64,000 bases of DNA from Vibrio ishigakensis (GTDB lineage Bacteria > Pseudomonadota > Gammaproteobacteria > Enterobacterales > Vibrionaceae), in assembly GCF_024347675.1 (NCBI RefSeq), contig NZ_AP024881.1, positions 2,852,001 to 2,916,000 of the forward strand, read 5' to 3'. Positions 9,482 through 19,935 of this stretch are shown piece by piece. The notes under the pieces were generated by a model. It had not been told where the DNA came from and did no database searches. It saw only the letters and a list, made by a program, of their open reading frames with translations. Every line of letters begins with the position of its first letter. The first letter of the stretch is position 1. The translations under genes were made by a program, and so were the position numbers.

Positions 9482-9892
9482 ATGGATATGCCTCGTAAAC
9501 TAATCACACTCGTTACAGCTGCGCTAGTATTTTCCGGCGCAAGCCTTGCTGCTACTAGCCAAGATGAATACGACGCAATTGCGGAACGTATCAAGCCTGT
9601 AGGCGATGTTTACCTAGCAGGTGCAGAGCCAGAGCAAACTGCAGCAGCTGGCCCACGCGATGGCGCGACTGTTTATGGTACTTTCTGTATCGCTTGTCAT
9701 GGCTCTGGTGTAGGTGGTGCACCTAAACTAGGTGACGCTGGCGATTGGGAAGCTCGTATCGCACAAGGTAAAGACGTTATGGTCGACCACGCAATCAACG
9801 GCTTCAACGCTATGCCAGCAAAAGGTGCATGTATGGACTGTTCAGATGATGAGATCGTCGCTGCGATCGACCATATGATTGCAGGTTTATAA
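9482..9892 (+). CDS. Cytochrome c5-like periplasmic c-type cytochrome
   Basis: A small secreted monoheme cytochrome. The chosen ATG at 9482 (136 residues) follows AAAAGAGAG, with a signal peptide whose core is KLITLVTAALVFSGASLAA. The frame stays open 12 codons upstream, but those residues spoil the signal peptide. The heme-binding motif CIACH lies in FCIACHGSGVGGAPKLGD, and a methionine in GFNAMPAKG is the likely sixth ligand. A second Cys pair (GACMDCSDDE) is typical of the cytochrome c5 family. It probably carries electrons in the periplasm; the partner is not indicated. A strong terminator follows. Confidence 0.88.
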   Translation: MDMPRKLITLVTAALVFSGASLAATSQDEYDAIAERIKPVGDVYLAGAEPEQTAAAGPRDGATVYGTFCIACHGSGVGGAPKLGDAGDWEARIAQGKDVMVDHAINGFNAMPAKGACMDCSDDEIVAAIDHMIAGL

Positions 9893-9912
9893 CAGCCACT
9901 GCGCGTTATAAG

Positions 9913-9937
9913 AAAGGATGGCCGAAGCCATCCTTTT
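9913..9937. terminator. Terminator between the cytochrome gene and rep
   Basis: The stem AAGGATGGC / GCCATCCTT with six Ts on the plus strand sits between the convergent cytochrome and rep genes. It adjoins the rep stop codon. Confidence 0.85.
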
Positions 9938-11953
9938 TTATTTCTTGAACATAGCCCGAAGGTTGGCGATATGTGCTTGCCCTTTTTGCATTCGCTCTTC
10001 TTTGGTCTGCTCTTTTTTCTTACTCTCCCACTCAACATCATCGAATGGCAGTTCCTCTAGAAAGCGACTCTGAGTTGGTTTAATAAGCTCACCAAACTGT
10101 CGGCGTTCTTTACACATTGTAAAGGTAAGCTCTTTTTGCGCTCGGGTGATGCCTACATACATAAGGCGACGCTCTTCCTCTACGTTCTCTTCATCTATGC
10201 TGGTTTGGTGCGGCAAGATACCCTCTTCCGTGCCCATCAGGTAAACATAAGGAAACTCCAGACCTTTGGATGCGTGCAGTGTCATCAGCTGAACCTGATC
10301 TGCATCTTCATCGTCTTCACCACGCTCCATCATGTCGCGTAGGGTTAAGCGCTGAACTACCTCTTTTAGCGTCTTCTCTTCATTGTCATAGTTGTCGCCC
10401 TCAAGGTCGGCTACGATCCAAGAGTAGAGATCGGAGACGTTTTTCATACGCATCTCAGCCGCTTTCGGGCTGGAAGAAGTCTCGTACAACCAATCTTCAT
10501 AGTTGATGTCTCGCACTAGACTGCGCACCGCTTCTACCGTATTACCACGCTCCGCATTATCGGATACACGTACTATCCAATCGGAAAAGCGACGAAGGTT
10601 CTCTAGTCCTCTGCCACTTAGAGTCTGCTCAAGCCCTAACTCAAAAGAGCACTCAAACAAGCTCTTACCACGCATATTGGCGTAGCTACCAAGCTTCTCT
10701 AGGGTAACTGGACCTATCTCTCGACGCGGAGTATTCACAATACGCAGAAACGCATTGTCATCATCTGGGTTTACCAAGACTCTCAGATACGCCATCACAT
10801 CCTTGATCTCAGTACGAGCAAAGAAAGAAGTGCCACCTGAGATCTTGTAAGGAATGCGGTTTTGCATCAGAGCTTTCTCTATAAGGCGAGACTGATGGTT
10901 ACCACGATACAAGATGGAATAATCTTTATAGTTGCTGCGATTCAAGAATTTGTGCGCAATGATCTCACCGGTAATGCGCTCGGCTTCATGCTCTTCATTC
11001 TTGGCTAACAATACCTTTAGCTTTTCCCCATCAGGCAATTCAGAGAAGAGTTTTTTCTCATACACGTGCGGATTATTCGCAATCAGTATATTGGCACTGC
11101 GCAGAATACGGCTGGTTGAGCGATAGTTCTGTTCAAGTTTAATAAGCTTCAGGCTCGGATAATCTTCACCGAGTAAAACAAGGTTTTGTGGTTTGGCACC
11201 GCGCCAAGAATAGATAGATTGGTCGTCATCTCCTACCACGGTTAGACGTCCACGCTCACCCACCAGCAATTTCACCAGTTCATACTGACTGGTGTTGGTA
11301 TCTTGATACTCATCCACCAATAGATAGCGGATTCGAGATTGCCAGCGTTCGCGAACCTCTTGGTTGCTCTTTAGTAGCTGCACCGGCATCAAAATCAGGT
11401 CATCAAAGTCGAGGGCATTGTAGGCCGTCATCTGGCGTTGATAGAGCTCGAAGCAATGGGCAAACAGCTTGTACTGTTCCCCTTGCGCCGTTGCCGCGGC
11501 TTGTGCTGGGCTCAGCATATCGTTCTTCCAATTGGAGATAGTGCTGAGGAGCTGACGTAGTAGGTCTTTGTCGCCTTCAAGCAACTCTTCGGTGAGCTCC
11601 TTGAGCATAGCGAGCTGATCTTGGTCATCGAATAGAGAAAAACCAGCCTTCAGACCCAGCGCCTTATATTCACGACGAATAATATTCAGACCCAATGTAT
11701 GGAAGGTAGACACCATCAAACCCTTGGACTCTTGCTTACCCAAGGTTTGACCCACACGCTCTTTCATCTCACGCGCAGCTTTATTGGTAAAGGTTACTGC
11801 CGCGATATTGCGTGCCTTGTAACCGCACTGCTGAACCAGATAAGCAATCTTATTGGTGATAACACGAGTCTTACCCGAACCCGCCCCTGCCAGCACTAGG
11901 CATGGGCCTGATACATATTTAACGGCTTGGTCTTGTTGGGGATTGAGTCGCAT
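9938..11953 (-). CDS. rep: ATP-dependent DNA helicase Rep
   Basis: A 671-residue superfamily 1A helicase with 3'-5' polarity that helps replication forks pass obstacles. The motifs are in order: Walker [20 protein letters not shown] near residue 20, [51 protein letters not shown], and the C-terminal [21 protein letters not shown] and [12 protein letters not shown]. Length and motif spelling ([10 protein letters not shown] after motif III) fit Rep better than UvrD, which is present separately at 43.7 kb. ATG at 11953. Confidence 0.95.
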   Translation of the reverse strand: MRLNPQQDQAVKYVSGPCLVLAGAGSGKTRVITNKIAYLVQQCGYKARNIAAVTFTNKAAREMKERVGQTLGKQESKGLMVSTFHTLGLNIIRREYKALGLKAGFSLFDDQDQLAMLKELTEELLEGDKDLLRQLLSTISNWKNDMLSPAQAAATAQGEQYKLFAHCFELYQRQMTAYNALDFDDLILMPVQLLKSNQEVRERWQSRIRYLLVDEYQDTNTSQYELVKLLVGERGRLTVVGDDDQSIYSWRGAKPQNLVLLGEDYPSLKLIKLEQNYRSTSRILRSANILIANNPHVYEKKLFSELPDGEKLKVLLAKNEEHEAERITGEIIAHKFLNRSNYKDYSILYRGNHQSRLIEKALMQNRIPYKISGGTSFFARTEIKDVMAYLRVLVNPDDDNAFLRIVNTPRREIGPVTLEKLGSYANMRGKSLFECSFELGLEQTLSGRGLENLRRFSDWIVRVSDNAERGNTVEAVRSLVRDINYEDWLYETSSSPKAAEMRMKNVSDLYSWIVADLEGDNYDNEEKTLKEVVQRLTLRDMMERGEDDEDADQVQLMTLHASKGLEFPYVYLMGTEEGILPHQTSIDEENVEEERRLMYVGITRAQKELTFTMCKERRQFGELIKPTQSRFLEELPFDDVEWESKKKEQTKEERMQKGQAHIANLRAMFKK

Positions 11954-12082
11954 TGGATCACCTTAATCTCGAGTGGGCGATAATCATACTTGTCACCCGT
12001 TTTGAACGCCACTTGAATTTATATGAATCAATTTGCTTACTTATAGTTACAAGTTGTTGCATTTATAACGGTTATAACTATA

Positions 12083-12106
12083 AAATGAATGAACGTTCAT
12101 TCATTT
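12083..12106. promoter_or_regulatory. Perfect 24-bp palindrome: probable operator of the TetR-type repressor
   Basis: The sequence is a perfect inverted repeat centred on AACGTT, with arms ATGAATGA / TCATTCAT. It ends 17 bases before the start codon of the adjacent TetR family gene. TetR/AcrR proteins bind such palindromes and usually repress themselves and the neighbouring pump. That this repressor binds here is inference from position and symmetry. Confidence 0.75.
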
Positions 12107-12123
12107 CACTAAGGTTGATATGT

Positions 12124-12696
12124 ATGGCTACTAATAATAAGCGTCAAGACATCCTAGATGCCGCGACAGCAATCCTGGCTAGAGACGGCTTTAACGGCCT
12201 ATCGATCCAGAAGTTAGCCAAAGAAGCCAAGATGGCTGCGGGCACGGTTTATCTCTATTTCAAAGATAAAGATAGCGTGATTGCAGAAGTAAGGCTTTGG
12301 CTAGCAAAGCAGATTGCTGATGCTATTCAGAAAGATGTCGATGACTCACAGCCTTTAAAGAAGCAGTACGAAACCATGTGCCACAATATTTGGAGTATTG
12401 GCGGCTCGGGTCTAGGTTTACTTAAAACTCGTATTCAATATGAATCTCTACCTACTCCGTTGGATAAAGAGATCACGAATACAGAAAGAAGCTATTTCTA
12501 CAAAGTAGATGAGATGTTTAAGAAAGGCCGAAGCAGCGGTGAATTTTTAGATTTACCAACTACCGTTTTATTTTCTCTAAGTCTGGAATCATGTGTAGCG
12601 CTGACACGTAAACACTTTCAACAGATTGAAGAAATAGACGCCAACACTTTCGAACTGGCCATCCAAGCTAGTTGGAAAGCGATTCAAAATAGATAA
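12124..12696 (+). CDS. vexR: TetR/AcrR family repressor of an RND efflux operon (VexR-like)
   Basis: A 190-residue regulator. The N-terminal helix-turn-helix is seen as RQDILDAATAILARDGFNGLSIQKLAKEAKMAAGTVYLYFKDKDSVIAEV, the standard TetR DNA-binding domain. The rest is a helical ligand-binding domain. The start at 12124 is preferred: it has AAGG in position and begins the homologous MATNNKRQ segment. A longer in-frame stretch to 11953 runs through the operator and promoter and is not coding-like. It is the first gene of an operon with the membrane fusion and RND genes, 17 bases upstream of the former. The symbol follows the Vibrio cholerae vexRAB arrangement and is not proven. Confidence 0.85.
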   Translation: MATNNKRQDILDAATAILARDGFNGLSIQKLAKEAKMAAGTVYLYFKDKDSVIAEVRLWLAKQIADAIQKDVDDSQPLKKQYETMCHNIWSIGGSGLGLLKTRIQYESLPTPLDKEITNTERSYFYKVDEMFKKGRSSGEFLDLPTTVLFSLSLESCVALTRKHFQQIEEIDANTFELAIQASWKAIQNR

Positions 12697-12712
12697 TTTG
12701 GAGTAAGGTTCC

Positions 12713-13813
12713 ATGAAAAAGTGGACTGTAATTATGTTGCTGATCGCAATCGCCCTATTTGGCAGTGTGATCGGCTTTAATCTATTCAAGCAGCAGAAAA
12801 TAGCTGAATATATGGCGAACCGACCGGAACCTGAGTATCCGGTTACCGTTATGACAGCGAATGCTGAGGATTGGACGCCAAACATTGAGGCCATCGGTTT
12901 CATCGAACCCCTTCAAGGCGTAACCCTAACCTCTGAGACCAGCGGTGTTATTCAACGTATTGGTTTTAAGTCTGGCGCTACCGTTACTGAAGACCAACTG
13001 CTTGTAGCTTTGGATTCTGACGTTGAGCGCGCGAACTTAAAGAGTGCACAAGCTCGCTATCCAGCGGCTGAAGCAAAATATAAGCGTTACAACGGCCTAT
13101 TCAAGAAAGGCGCTGTATCTCAAGCGGACTTTGATGAAGCGACTGCTGCTTACTTCTCTTTGCAAGCAGACATCGAGAGCCTAAAGGCGACTATTGATCG
13201 TCGTGAAATTCGCGCACCTTTTGCAGGCGTTATCGGTATCCGTGGCGTAAACCTTGGTGAATACCTACAAGGTGGCAGCCGTATCGCACGTCTTGAAGAC
13301 ATCAGCGTTATGCGTCTTCGTTTCACAGTTTCTCAAACTGATATCTCTCGCATCCACGTTGACCAAGATGTACATATCCAAGTGGACTCATTCCCTGGCG
13401 AAGTATTCGAGGGCACTATCTCTGCTATCGAGCCTGCGGTTAACTATCAGAGTGGTCTGATTCAGGTTCAAGCAGACATCCCGAACACACAAGGTAAGCT
13501 ACGTAGTGGTATGTTTGCACGCGCTCAGGTGGTTCTGCCAACGCTTCATGATCAGGTAGTGCTTCCGCAGACCGCAATCACCTACACCCTATACGGTGAC
13601 AGCGTTTATGTTCTGAACTCAGAAACCAACCGGGTTGATCAGCGCGTGGTTAAAGTGGGCGAACGCAAGCTAGATAAAGTGCTTATCCTAGATGGCATTA
13701 AAGCAGGTGAAACAATCGTAACCTCTGGTCAAGTTCGTCTAAGTAACGAAGCTAAGGTTAAGATCGTAACCAGCGACGCAACTACTCCGCCAGCTGAAAT
13801 TCCAATGCTGTAA
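12713..13813 (+). CDS. vexA: RND efflux membrane fusion protein (VexA-like)
   Basis: A 366-residue periplasmic adaptor. An N-terminal hydrophobic anchor (VIMLLIAIALFGSVIGFNLF) is followed by the biotinyl-lipoyl half (GFIEPLQGVTLTSETSGVIQRI...). A short coiled-coil hairpin (around residues 100-160) comes next, then the second lipoyl half (REIRAPFAGVIGIRGVNLGEYL), a beta-barrel and the membrane-proximal domain. The family bridges the RND pump to an outer membrane channel. No outer membrane factor gene lies here, so a TolC encoded elsewhere is expected. A good ribosome site precedes the ATG, and the stop lies seven bases before the pump gene. Confidence 0.9.
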   Translation: MKKWTVIMLLIAIALFGSVIGFNLFKQQKIAEYMANRPEPEYPVTVMTANAEDWTPNIEAIGFIEPLQGVTLTSETSGVIQRIGFKSGATVTEDQLLVALDSDVERANLKSAQARYPAAEAKYKRYNGLFKKGAVSQADFDEATAAYFSLQADIESLKATIDRREIRAPFAGVIGIRGVNLGEYLQGGSRIARLEDISVMRLRFTVSQTDISRIHVDQDVHIQVDSFPGEVFEGTISAIEPAVNYQSGLIQVQADIPNTQGKLRSGMFARAQVVLPTLHDQVVLPQTAITYTLYGDSVYVLNSETNRVDQRVVKVGERKLDKVLILDGIKAGETIVTSGQVRLSNEAKVKIVTSDATTPPAEIPML

Positions 13814-13820
13814 GGACACA

Positions 13821-16800
13821 ATGATGCGATTTACAGACATATTTATAAAGCGACCGGTCTTAGCTATATCTATTAGCTTTTTGATCGCTCTGCTTGGTCT
13901 GCAAGCGGTATTCAAGATGCAAGTGCGCGAATACCCAGAGATGACCAATACGGTAGTAACCGTAACGACCAGCTACTATGGTGCAAGTGCGGACCTTATC
14001 CAGGGCTTCATTACTCAGCCATTGGAGCAGGCTATCGCTCAGGCCGATAACATCGACTATATGACTTCTCAATCTGTGCTTGGTAGCTCTACCATCACGG
14101 TAAACATGAAGCTAAATACCGATCCAAACGGCGCACTGGCTGACATACTGGCAAAAACCAACTCGGTTCGTTCGCAACTTCCTAAAGAAGCGGAAGACCC
14201 GACGGTAACCATGTCGACAGGCTCCACAACTGCGATCATGTACATCGGCTTTACCAGTGATGAGCTAGAGTCGAGTCAGATCACTGACTACCTTGAGCGT
14301 GTTGTAAACCCTCAGCTATTCACGGTTAACGGTGTATCTAAGGTCGACCTATACGGTGGTATGAAGTACGCGCTGCGTATCTGGCTGGATCCACAAAAGA
14401 TGGCTGCTCTACAGCTTACCTCTACCGATGTAATGGGTGTGCTGAGTGCGAACAACTTCCAATCAGCGACTGGTCAAGCAACGGGTCTGTTCGTTCTGTA
14501 TAACGGCAGCGCTAACACGCAAGTGGCTAGCGTACATGAGCTAGAAAACCTAGTAGTTCGTCAGGACAAGGGTGAGGTAATCCGTCTAAGCGATATTGCT
14601 AAGGTAACCCGTGCGAAGAGCCACGATATCTATCGTGCAAGTGCCAATGGTCAAGAAGCGGTTGTAGCAGCGGTAAACGGTGCACCAAGTGCAAACCCAA
14701 TCAACGTTGCGGCTGACATCCTTGAGCTACTGCCACAGCTAGAGAAGAACCTGCCAAGCAACATCAAGATGCAGGTAATGTATGACTCTACTGTTGCTAT
14801 CAATGAGTCCATCTACGAAGTAGCTAAGACCATCATCGAAGCGGCACTGATCGTACTGGTAGTTATTACCCTGTTCCTAGGTTCATACCGCGCGGTACTT
14901 ATCCCTATCGTAACCATTCCACTCTCCTTGATTGGTGTGGCTATGTTTATGCAGGCATTGGGATTCTCTTGGAACCTGATGACGCTACTGGCTATGGTTC
15001 TCGCCATCGGTCTGGTGGTAGATGATGCGATCGTTGTATTGGAGAACGTAGACCGGCATATCAAGCTTGGGGAGACCCCGTTTAGGGCTGCCATCATAGG
15101 TACGCGTGAGATCGCTGTTCCTGTAATCGCAATGACGCTAACGCTAGGTGCGGTATATGCGCCGATCGCGCTAATGGGTGGTATCACAGGCTCCTTGTTT
15201 AAAGAGTTTGCTCTCACCCTCGCCGGTGCGGTATTCGTATCCGGAATCATCGCACTGACCTTGAGCCCTATGATGTGCTCTACCATCTTGCGTGAAAACG
15301 AAGAGCCTAACCGCTTCGAGAAGTTTGTTCATACCAAGCTAGATGCATTGAGTGAGTCCTACTCGCGTGCTCTAGGTTCAGTAATGAAGCACCGTAGTGT
15401 GGTAATTGCCTTTGCCGTGATCGTGTTCGGTAGTTTGCCACTACTGTTCAAGTTCATCCCGAGTGAGCTTGCGCCTTCAGAGGATAAAGGTGTGGTTATG
15501 TTGATGGGTACAGGTCCGTCGAATGCGAACCTAGACTATCTGCAAAACACCATGAACGATGTAAACAAGATCTTGAGTGACCAGCCAGAGGTGCAATTCG
15601 CTCAGGTGTTTACCGGTGTTCCAAATTCAAACCAAGCATTTGGTATCGCTTCTCTAAAACCTTGGAGTCAGCGTGAAGCGAGCCAAGCAGAGGTAACCAA
15701 CCGCGTATCTGGTCTTGTATCTAGCATCCCAGGAATGGCAATCACTGCATTCCAGATGCCAGAACTACCGGGTGCTGGTTCAGGCCTGCCGATCCAGTTT
15801 GTTATCACTACACCAAACAGCTTTGAGAGCCTATTCCAGATCGCGACCAACGCTCTGACGGCAGTAAACAGCTCGCCAATGTTTGTCTATTCGGATCTTG
15901 ACCTGAACTACGACTCGGCAACGATGAAGATTCAGATCGACAAGGACAAGGCTGGTGCCTACGGCGTAACCATGCAAGACATAGGTACAACCCTAAGTAC
16001 CATGATGGCGGATGGTTATGTAAACCGCATCGACCTATATGGTCGTTCTTATGAGGTAATCCCTCAGGTAGAACGTAAGTTCCGTCTAAACCCAGAGTCG
16101 ATGAACAACTATTATGTGCGTTCATCTGATGGCCATGCTGTGCCACTGGGTAGCTTGATCACTATCGATGTAGTGCCTGAGCCTCGCTCTCTGCCACACT
16201 TTAACCAGCTGAACTCTGCCACTATTGGTGTAGTACCAGCTCCGGGTGTTGCAATGGGTGATGCGATCAACTGGTTTGAGCAAACCGCTCAAGATAACCT
16301 GCCAGCAGGCTACAACCATGACTATATGGGTGAGGCTCGTCAGTTCGTAACCGAAGGTAGCGCACTATATACCACCTTCCTACTGGCAATTGCTATCATC
16401 TTCTTGGTACTGGCAATCCAGTTCGAATCAGTGCGTGACCCACTGGTAATCATGGTGTCTGTACCTCTTGCGATTAGTGGTGCACTTGTAGCGCTGGCAT
16501 GGGGTCTCTCCTCCATGAACATCTACTCTCAGGTTGGTTTGATCACCTTGGTCGGTCTGATCACCAAACACGGTATCTTGATCTGTGAGGTAGCGAAAGA
16601 AGAGCAGTTACATCATCAGAAGAGCCGTATCGATGCGGTAATGGAAGCAGCTAAGGTTCGTCTGCGTCCTATCCTGATGACCACAGCGGCTATGATTGCA
16701 GGTCTTATCCCACTGATGTACGCATCTGGTGCGGGTGCTCAGCAAAGATTCAGTATCGGTATTGTTATCGTTGCAGGTCTTGCGATTGGTACTCTGTTTA

Positions 16801-16883
16801 CCCTATTCGTACTGCCGGTTATCTATAGCTTTATCGCCTCAGAGCATAAACCTCTGCCTGAGTTTGAAGAAAAGCAAGCGTAA
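13821..16883 (+). CDS. vexB: RND multidrug efflux transporter (VexB-like)
   Basis: A 1020-residue inner-membrane proton antiporter of the HAE-1 type. The first transmembrane helix starts near residue 10, and two large periplasmic loops follow helices 1 and 7. The proton-relay aspartate pair is in LVVDDAIVVLENVDRH (about residues 400-415), and the partner lysine is in GLITKHGILICEVAKEE near 920. AAGGA precedes the ATG. Efflux of hydrophobic antibiotics, detergents or bile salts is the usual role in Vibrio; the substrates here are not shown. The symbol is taken from operon structure and overall similarity to Vibrio VexB. Confidence 0.9.
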   Translation: MMRFTDIFIKRPVLAISISFLIALLGLQAVFKMQVREYPEMTNTVVTVTTSYYGASADLIQGFITQPLEQAIAQADNIDYMTSQSVLGSSTITVNMKLNTDPNGALADILAKTNSVRSQLPKEAEDPTVTMSTGSTTAIMYIGFTSDELESSQITDYLERVVNPQLFTVNGVSKVDLYGGMKYALRIWLDPQKMAALQLTSTDVMGVLSANNFQSATGQATGLFVLYNGSANTQVASVHELENLVVRQDKGEVIRLSDIAKVTRAKSHDIYRASANGQEAVVAAVNGAPSANPINVAADILELLPQLEKNLPSNIKMQVMYDSTVAINESIYEVAKTIIEAALIVLVVITLFLGSYRAVLIPIVTIPLSLIGVAMFMQALGFSWNLMTLLAMVLAIGLVVDDAIVVLENVDRHIKLGETPFRAAIIGTREIAVPVIAMTLTLGAVYAPIALMGGITGSLFKEFALTLAGAVFVSGIIALTLSPMMCSTILRENEEPNRFEKFVHTKLDALSESYSRALGSVMKHRSVVIAFAVIVFGSLPLLFKFIPSELAPSEDKGVVMLMGTGPSNANLDYLQNTMNDVNKILSDQPEVQFAQVFTGVPNSNQAFGIASLKPWSQREASQAEVTNRVSGLVSSIPGMAITAFQMPELPGAGSGLPIQFVITTPNSFESLFQIATNALTAVNSSPMFVYSDLDLNYDSATMKIQIDKDKAGAYGVTMQDIGTTLSTMMADGYVNRIDLYGRSYEVIPQVERKFRLNPESMNNYYVRSSDGHAVPLGSLITIDVVPEPRSLPHFNQLNSATIGVVPAPGVAMGDAINWFEQTAQDNLPAGYNHDYMGEARQFVTEGSALYTTFLLAIAIIFLVLAIQFESVRDPLVIMVSVPLAISGALVALAWGLSSMNIYSQVGLITLVGLITKHGILICEVAKEEQLHHQKSRIDAVMEAAKVRLRPILMTTAAMIAGLIPLMYASGAGAQQRFSIGIVIVAGLAIGTLFTLFVLPVIYSFIASEHKPLPEFEEKQA

Positions 16884-16888
16884 TCAAC

Positions 16889-16914
16889 AAGGGCTCGTTA
16901 TCGAGCCCTTTTTT
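16889..16914 (+). terminator. Terminator of the vexRAB operon
   Basis: The stem AGGGCTCG / CGAGCCCT followed by six Ts, immediately after the vexB stop. Confidence 0.88.
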
Positions 16915-16995
16915 GTGAAGCAAGCGGTCAATTTTACCTGCGACAACTTGCCCATGATTGCTTAGAATAGGTGAAAAGATTAAGGAGTATTATCA

Positions 16996-17253
16996 ATGTT
17001 TGACCCTAAAAAGCTTGAACAGGTTGCTAAGCAGATCCACGAATCTATGCCTCAACCAGTTAAAGACCTAGGTGCGGATGTAGACCAGAAGGTTCGTCAG
17101 GTTATCCAAGGCCAACTAAATAAGCTAGACGTTATCAGCCGTGAAGAGTTTGAAGTACAAACTCAGGTTCTGCTTCGTACTCGTCAAAAGCTAAACGAAA
17201 TGGAACAGAAGATCGCTGAGCTAGAAAAGAAGCTAGGTGACAAGCAGGAATAA
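16996..17253 (+). CDS. ubiK: Ubiquinone biosynthesis accessory factor UbiK (YqiC)
   Basis: An 85-residue membrane-associated accessory protein. It has an amphipathic N-terminal helix ([18 protein letters not shown]) and a C-terminal coiled coil ([22 protein letters not shown]), the BMFP family layout. UbiK assists the soluble Ubi metabolon in aerobic ubiquinone synthesis together with UbiJ. AAGGAG sits ahead of the ATG. It is a single-gene unit ended by the hairpin at 17271. Confidence 0.9.
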   Translation: MFDPKKLEQVAKQIHESMPQPVKDLGADVDQKVRQVIQGQLNKLDVISREEFEVQTQVLLRTRQKLNEMEQKIAELEKKLGDKQE

Positions 17254-17270
17254 ACTGCACTGAATAGAAC

Positions 17271-17299
17271 AAAAGCCCGAGCCTAGCTTGGGCTTTTTT
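17271..17299 (+). terminator. Terminator of ubiK
   Basis: The hairpin AGCCCGAG / CTTGGGCT with six Ts lies shortly after the ubiK stop. Confidence 0.85.
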
Positions 17300-17315
17300 G
17301 TGCCCGCTAGATACG

Positions 17316-17343
17316 AAAAAGCCCCCGATTTCTCGAGGGCTTT
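17316..17343 (-). terminator. Terminator of ilvC
   Basis: On the minus strand an AGCCCTCGAG / CCGGGGGCT-type stem is followed by five Ts, about 23 bases after the ilvC stop. Confidence 0.85.
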
Positions 17344-17365
17344 GAATTGTTTAGCTTTTCGGAGA

Positions 17366-18850
17366 TTAACCGCCTACTGCGATGCGCTTCATATCAGTCA
17401 TGTAGCCACGTAGCTCTTCACCGATGTACTCAACTGGGTGGTTACGGATAACTTGGTTGATCTCGATTAGAGTCGCATTGTCTACTTGGTTTGATTCCTC
17501 TTGTAGACCCTTACCAATCACGTCAGTAGATACTGAAGGCATGAACTTCTCACGTAGCAGCGGAGTCGCAACGTTAGCGAATAGGTAGTTACCGTATTCT
17601 GCAGTATCAGAGATAACTACGTTCATTTCGTATAGACGCTTACGTGCGATAGTGTTCGCGATAAGCGGTAGCTCGTGTAGAGACTCGTAGTAAGCAGACT
17701 CATCGATGATGCCAGATGCAGTCATAGCTTCGAACGCTAGCTCAACACCCGCACGAACCATAGCAACCATTAGGATACCGTTGTCGAAGTACTCTTGCTC
17801 AGAGATCTCAACATTGCTCTCTGGGTAGTTTTCGAAAGCTGTTTCGCCAGTCTCGGCACGCCAGCCTAGTAGGTTCACGTCATCGTTTGCCCAGTCAGCC
17901 ATCATAGTGCTAGAGAAGTGACCTGTGATGATGTCATCCATGTGCTTGTTGTAAAGCGGACGCATTAGGTCTTTTAGCTCTTCAGAAAGCTCAAACGCTT
18001 TAACCTTAGCTGGGTTAGATAGACGATCCATCATGTGCGTGATACCACCGAATTTCAGTGCTTCTGTGATGGTTTCCCAACCGTACTGAAGAAGCTTACC
18101 TGCATAACCTGGTTCGATACCGTCAGCGATCATCTTCTCGTAACATACGATAGAGCCAGCTTGTAGCATGCCGCATAGGATAGTTTGCTCACCCATTAGG
18201 TCAGACTTAACCTCTGCAACGAAAGAAGACTCAAGACAGCCAGCGCGATCGCCACCAGTTGCCGCAGCCCATGCTTTCGCGATATCCCAGCCTTCACCCT
18301 TAGGGTCATTCTCTGGGTGAACCGCGATTAGTGTAGGAACACCGAAACCACGCTTGTATTCTTCACGAACCTCAGTACCTGGGCACTTAGGTGCAACCAT
18401 AACTACTGTTAGGTCTTTACGAACTTGCATACCTTCTTCAACGATATTGAAGCCGTGTGAGTAACCTAGTGCAGCGCCTTCTTTCATTAGAGGCATTACA
18501 GTCTCAACAACGTTTGAGTGTTGCTTATCTGGAGTAAGGTTAACTACTAGGTCCGCTTGTGGGATAAGAGTCTCGTAGCTGCCTACTTCAAAACCGTTCT
18601 CTTTAGCGTTCTTGAACGACTGACGTTGTTCATCGATAGCTGCCTGACGTAGTGCGTAAGCAACGTCTAGACCAGAGTCACGCATGTTCAAGCCTTGGTT
18701 TAGGCCTTGAGCACCACAACCTACGATTACAACTTTCTTGCCTTTCAGGAAGTCTGCGCCTGTTGCAAACTCGCCACGATCCATGAAGCGACAACGACCT
18801 AGTTGATCCAACTGCTCACGCAGGTTAAGTGTATTGAAATAGTTAGCCAT
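17366..18850 (-). CDS. ilvC: Ketol-acid reductoisomerase IlvC (class II)
   Basis: A 494-residue NADPH-dependent enzyme that converts acetolactate or acetohydroxybutyrate to the dihydroxyacid in isoleucine, valine and leucine synthesis. The nucleotide-binding loop is [21 protein letters not shown] near residues 36-56. The length near 490 and the duplicated knotted C-terminal half mark the class II type found in enterobacteria and Vibrio. Catalytic Mg-binding acidic residues are in [13 protein letters not shown] and in the second repeat. It is divergent from ilvY, its acetolactate-responsive activator, with about 140 bases between them. Confidence 0.97.
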   Translation of the reverse strand: MANYFNTLNLREQLDQLGRCRFMDRGEFATGADFLKGKKVVIVGCGAQGLNQGLNMRDSGLDVAYALRQAAIDEQRQSFKNAKENGFEVGSYETLIPQADLVVNLTPDKQHSNVVETVMPLMKEGAALGYSHGFNIVEEGMQVRKDLTVVMVAPKCPGTEVREEYKRGFGVPTLIAVHPENDPKGEGWDIAKAWAAATGGDRAGCLESSFVAEVKSDLMGEQTILCGMLQAGSIVCYEKMIADGIEPGYAGKLLQYGWETITEALKFGGITHMMDRLSNPAKVKAFELSEELKDLMRPLYNKHMDDIITGHFSSTMMADWANDDVNLLGWRAETGETAFENYPESNVEISEQEYFDNGILMVAMVRAGVELAFEAMTASGIIDESAYYESLHELPLIANTIARKRLYEMNVVISDTAEYGNYLFANVATPLLREKFMPSVSTDVIGKGLQEESNQVDNATLIEINQVIRNHPVEYIGEELRGYMTDMKRIAVGG

Positions 18851-18990
18851 GCTGGGCTCTCCTTAAAAAATTCTTTCCGTAGTTCGACATTTCTTGTCGA
18901 TTGGTTTCATACTAATTCAGACTAAAGGTTGCTTAAAGTGATATATTCACAAGTAATCATTGCAAAACATGCAACATACAAGTGATTCAC

Positions 18991-19878
18991 ATGAACATAA
19001 AAAGCCTACAGATTTTTCTGCACCTTTGCGAGAGTAAAAGCTTCACAAAAACCGCTTGTGCGATGCACATCAGCCCTTCGGCTTTAAGTAGACAAATCAA
19101 ACGTTTAGAAGAGGAAGCACAGCAAGTACTCTTCATCCGAGATAACCGCAGTGTAGAGCTAACTACAGCAGGTAGAGAGTTGCTGCCTGTGGCGCATAAC
19201 ATCACTAACCAGTGGCAAACCTTTACCAGTAATTTCTCTGACCAGCAGGATGTGTTGAAAGGAGAGATACGCCTGTTTTGTTCAGTGACTGCTAGCTACA
19301 GTCACTTGCCTCAGTTGTTATCTGAATTCCGACTATTGCACCCTTTTATTGAATACAAGCTCAGCACCGGAGACCCGGCACAGGCGATAGAAAAGGTGCT
19401 GAATGATGAAGCGGATATCGCAATATCAGCTGAAGCAGATAACCTACCCTCGAGAGTAGAATTCGAGAATATTAGTGATATCTCTCTATCGGTCATTGCA
19501 CCAAGAGGTGTCGCCAACCTAGAGAGTCTGTTGGCCGATCCTATCGACTGGGATGCTATCCCCTTCATTGTGCCTGAAGAAGGTACCGCAAGGGATAGGT
19601 GTAATACCTGGTTCAAACAAAACCGAATCAAACCAAATATCTACGCCCAAGTAGCAGGCCATGAGGCGATTGTGAGTATGGTGGCCCTTGGTTGTGGTGT
19701 GGGTATTGCACCTGATGTGGTTATTAATAATAGTCCGGTTAAAGACCATATCCAGAAGTTGGACGTTGCACCTGTAAAGCCTTTTAAACTAGGTGTCTGC
19801 TGTAAACGATCTCAGCTCAATAACCCACTGATAAAAGCACTATGGAGTGTGGCTGAGGCTAACTATATCTCTAGCTAG
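18991..19878 (+). CDS. ilvY: LysR-type activator IlvY
   Basis: A 295-residue LysR regulator with an N-terminal winged helix-turn-helix (FTKTACAMHISPSALSRQIKRLEEE) and a substrate-binding domain. The motif FCSVTASYSHLPQLL and the C-terminal HEAIVSMVALGCGVGIAPDVV match IlvY. The ATG at 18991 is chosen because it starts MNIKSLQIFLHL like other family members; a GTG three codons earlier is possible. In E. coli IlvY activates the divergent ilvC on inducer binding and represses itself. The shared 140-base promoter region fits that model. Confidence 0.93.
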   Translation: MNIKSLQIFLHLCESKSFTKTACAMHISPSALSRQIKRLEEEAQQVLFIRDNRSVELTTAGRELLPVAHNITNQWQTFTSNFSDQQDVLKGEIRLFCSVTASYSHLPQLLSEFRLLHPFIEYKLSTGDPAQAIEKVLNDEADIAISAEADNLPSRVEFENISDISLSVIAPRGVANLESLLADPIDWDAIPFIVPEEGTARDRCNTWFKQNRIKPNIYAQVAGHEAIVSMVALGCGVGIAPDVVINNSPVKDHIQKLDVAPVKPFKLGVCCKRSQLNNPLIKALWSVAEANYISS

Positions 19879-19903
19879 AATTTTTCATATATTCAGAAAC
19901 GAG

Positions 19904-19928
19904 AAAACCCGCGTAAAAGCGGGTCTTT
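19904..19928 (+). terminator. Terminator of ilvY
   Basis: The hairpin ACCCGC / GCGGGT with a six-base loop, followed by a short T-run, about 30 bases past the ilvY stop. Confidence 0.75.
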
Positions 19929-19935
19929 GGATACG

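Noticed and set aside
11953..12123. N-terminal extension of the TetR-type regulator
   Set aside because: It would run through the operator and promoter; the composition is not coding-like and a ribosome site supports 12124.
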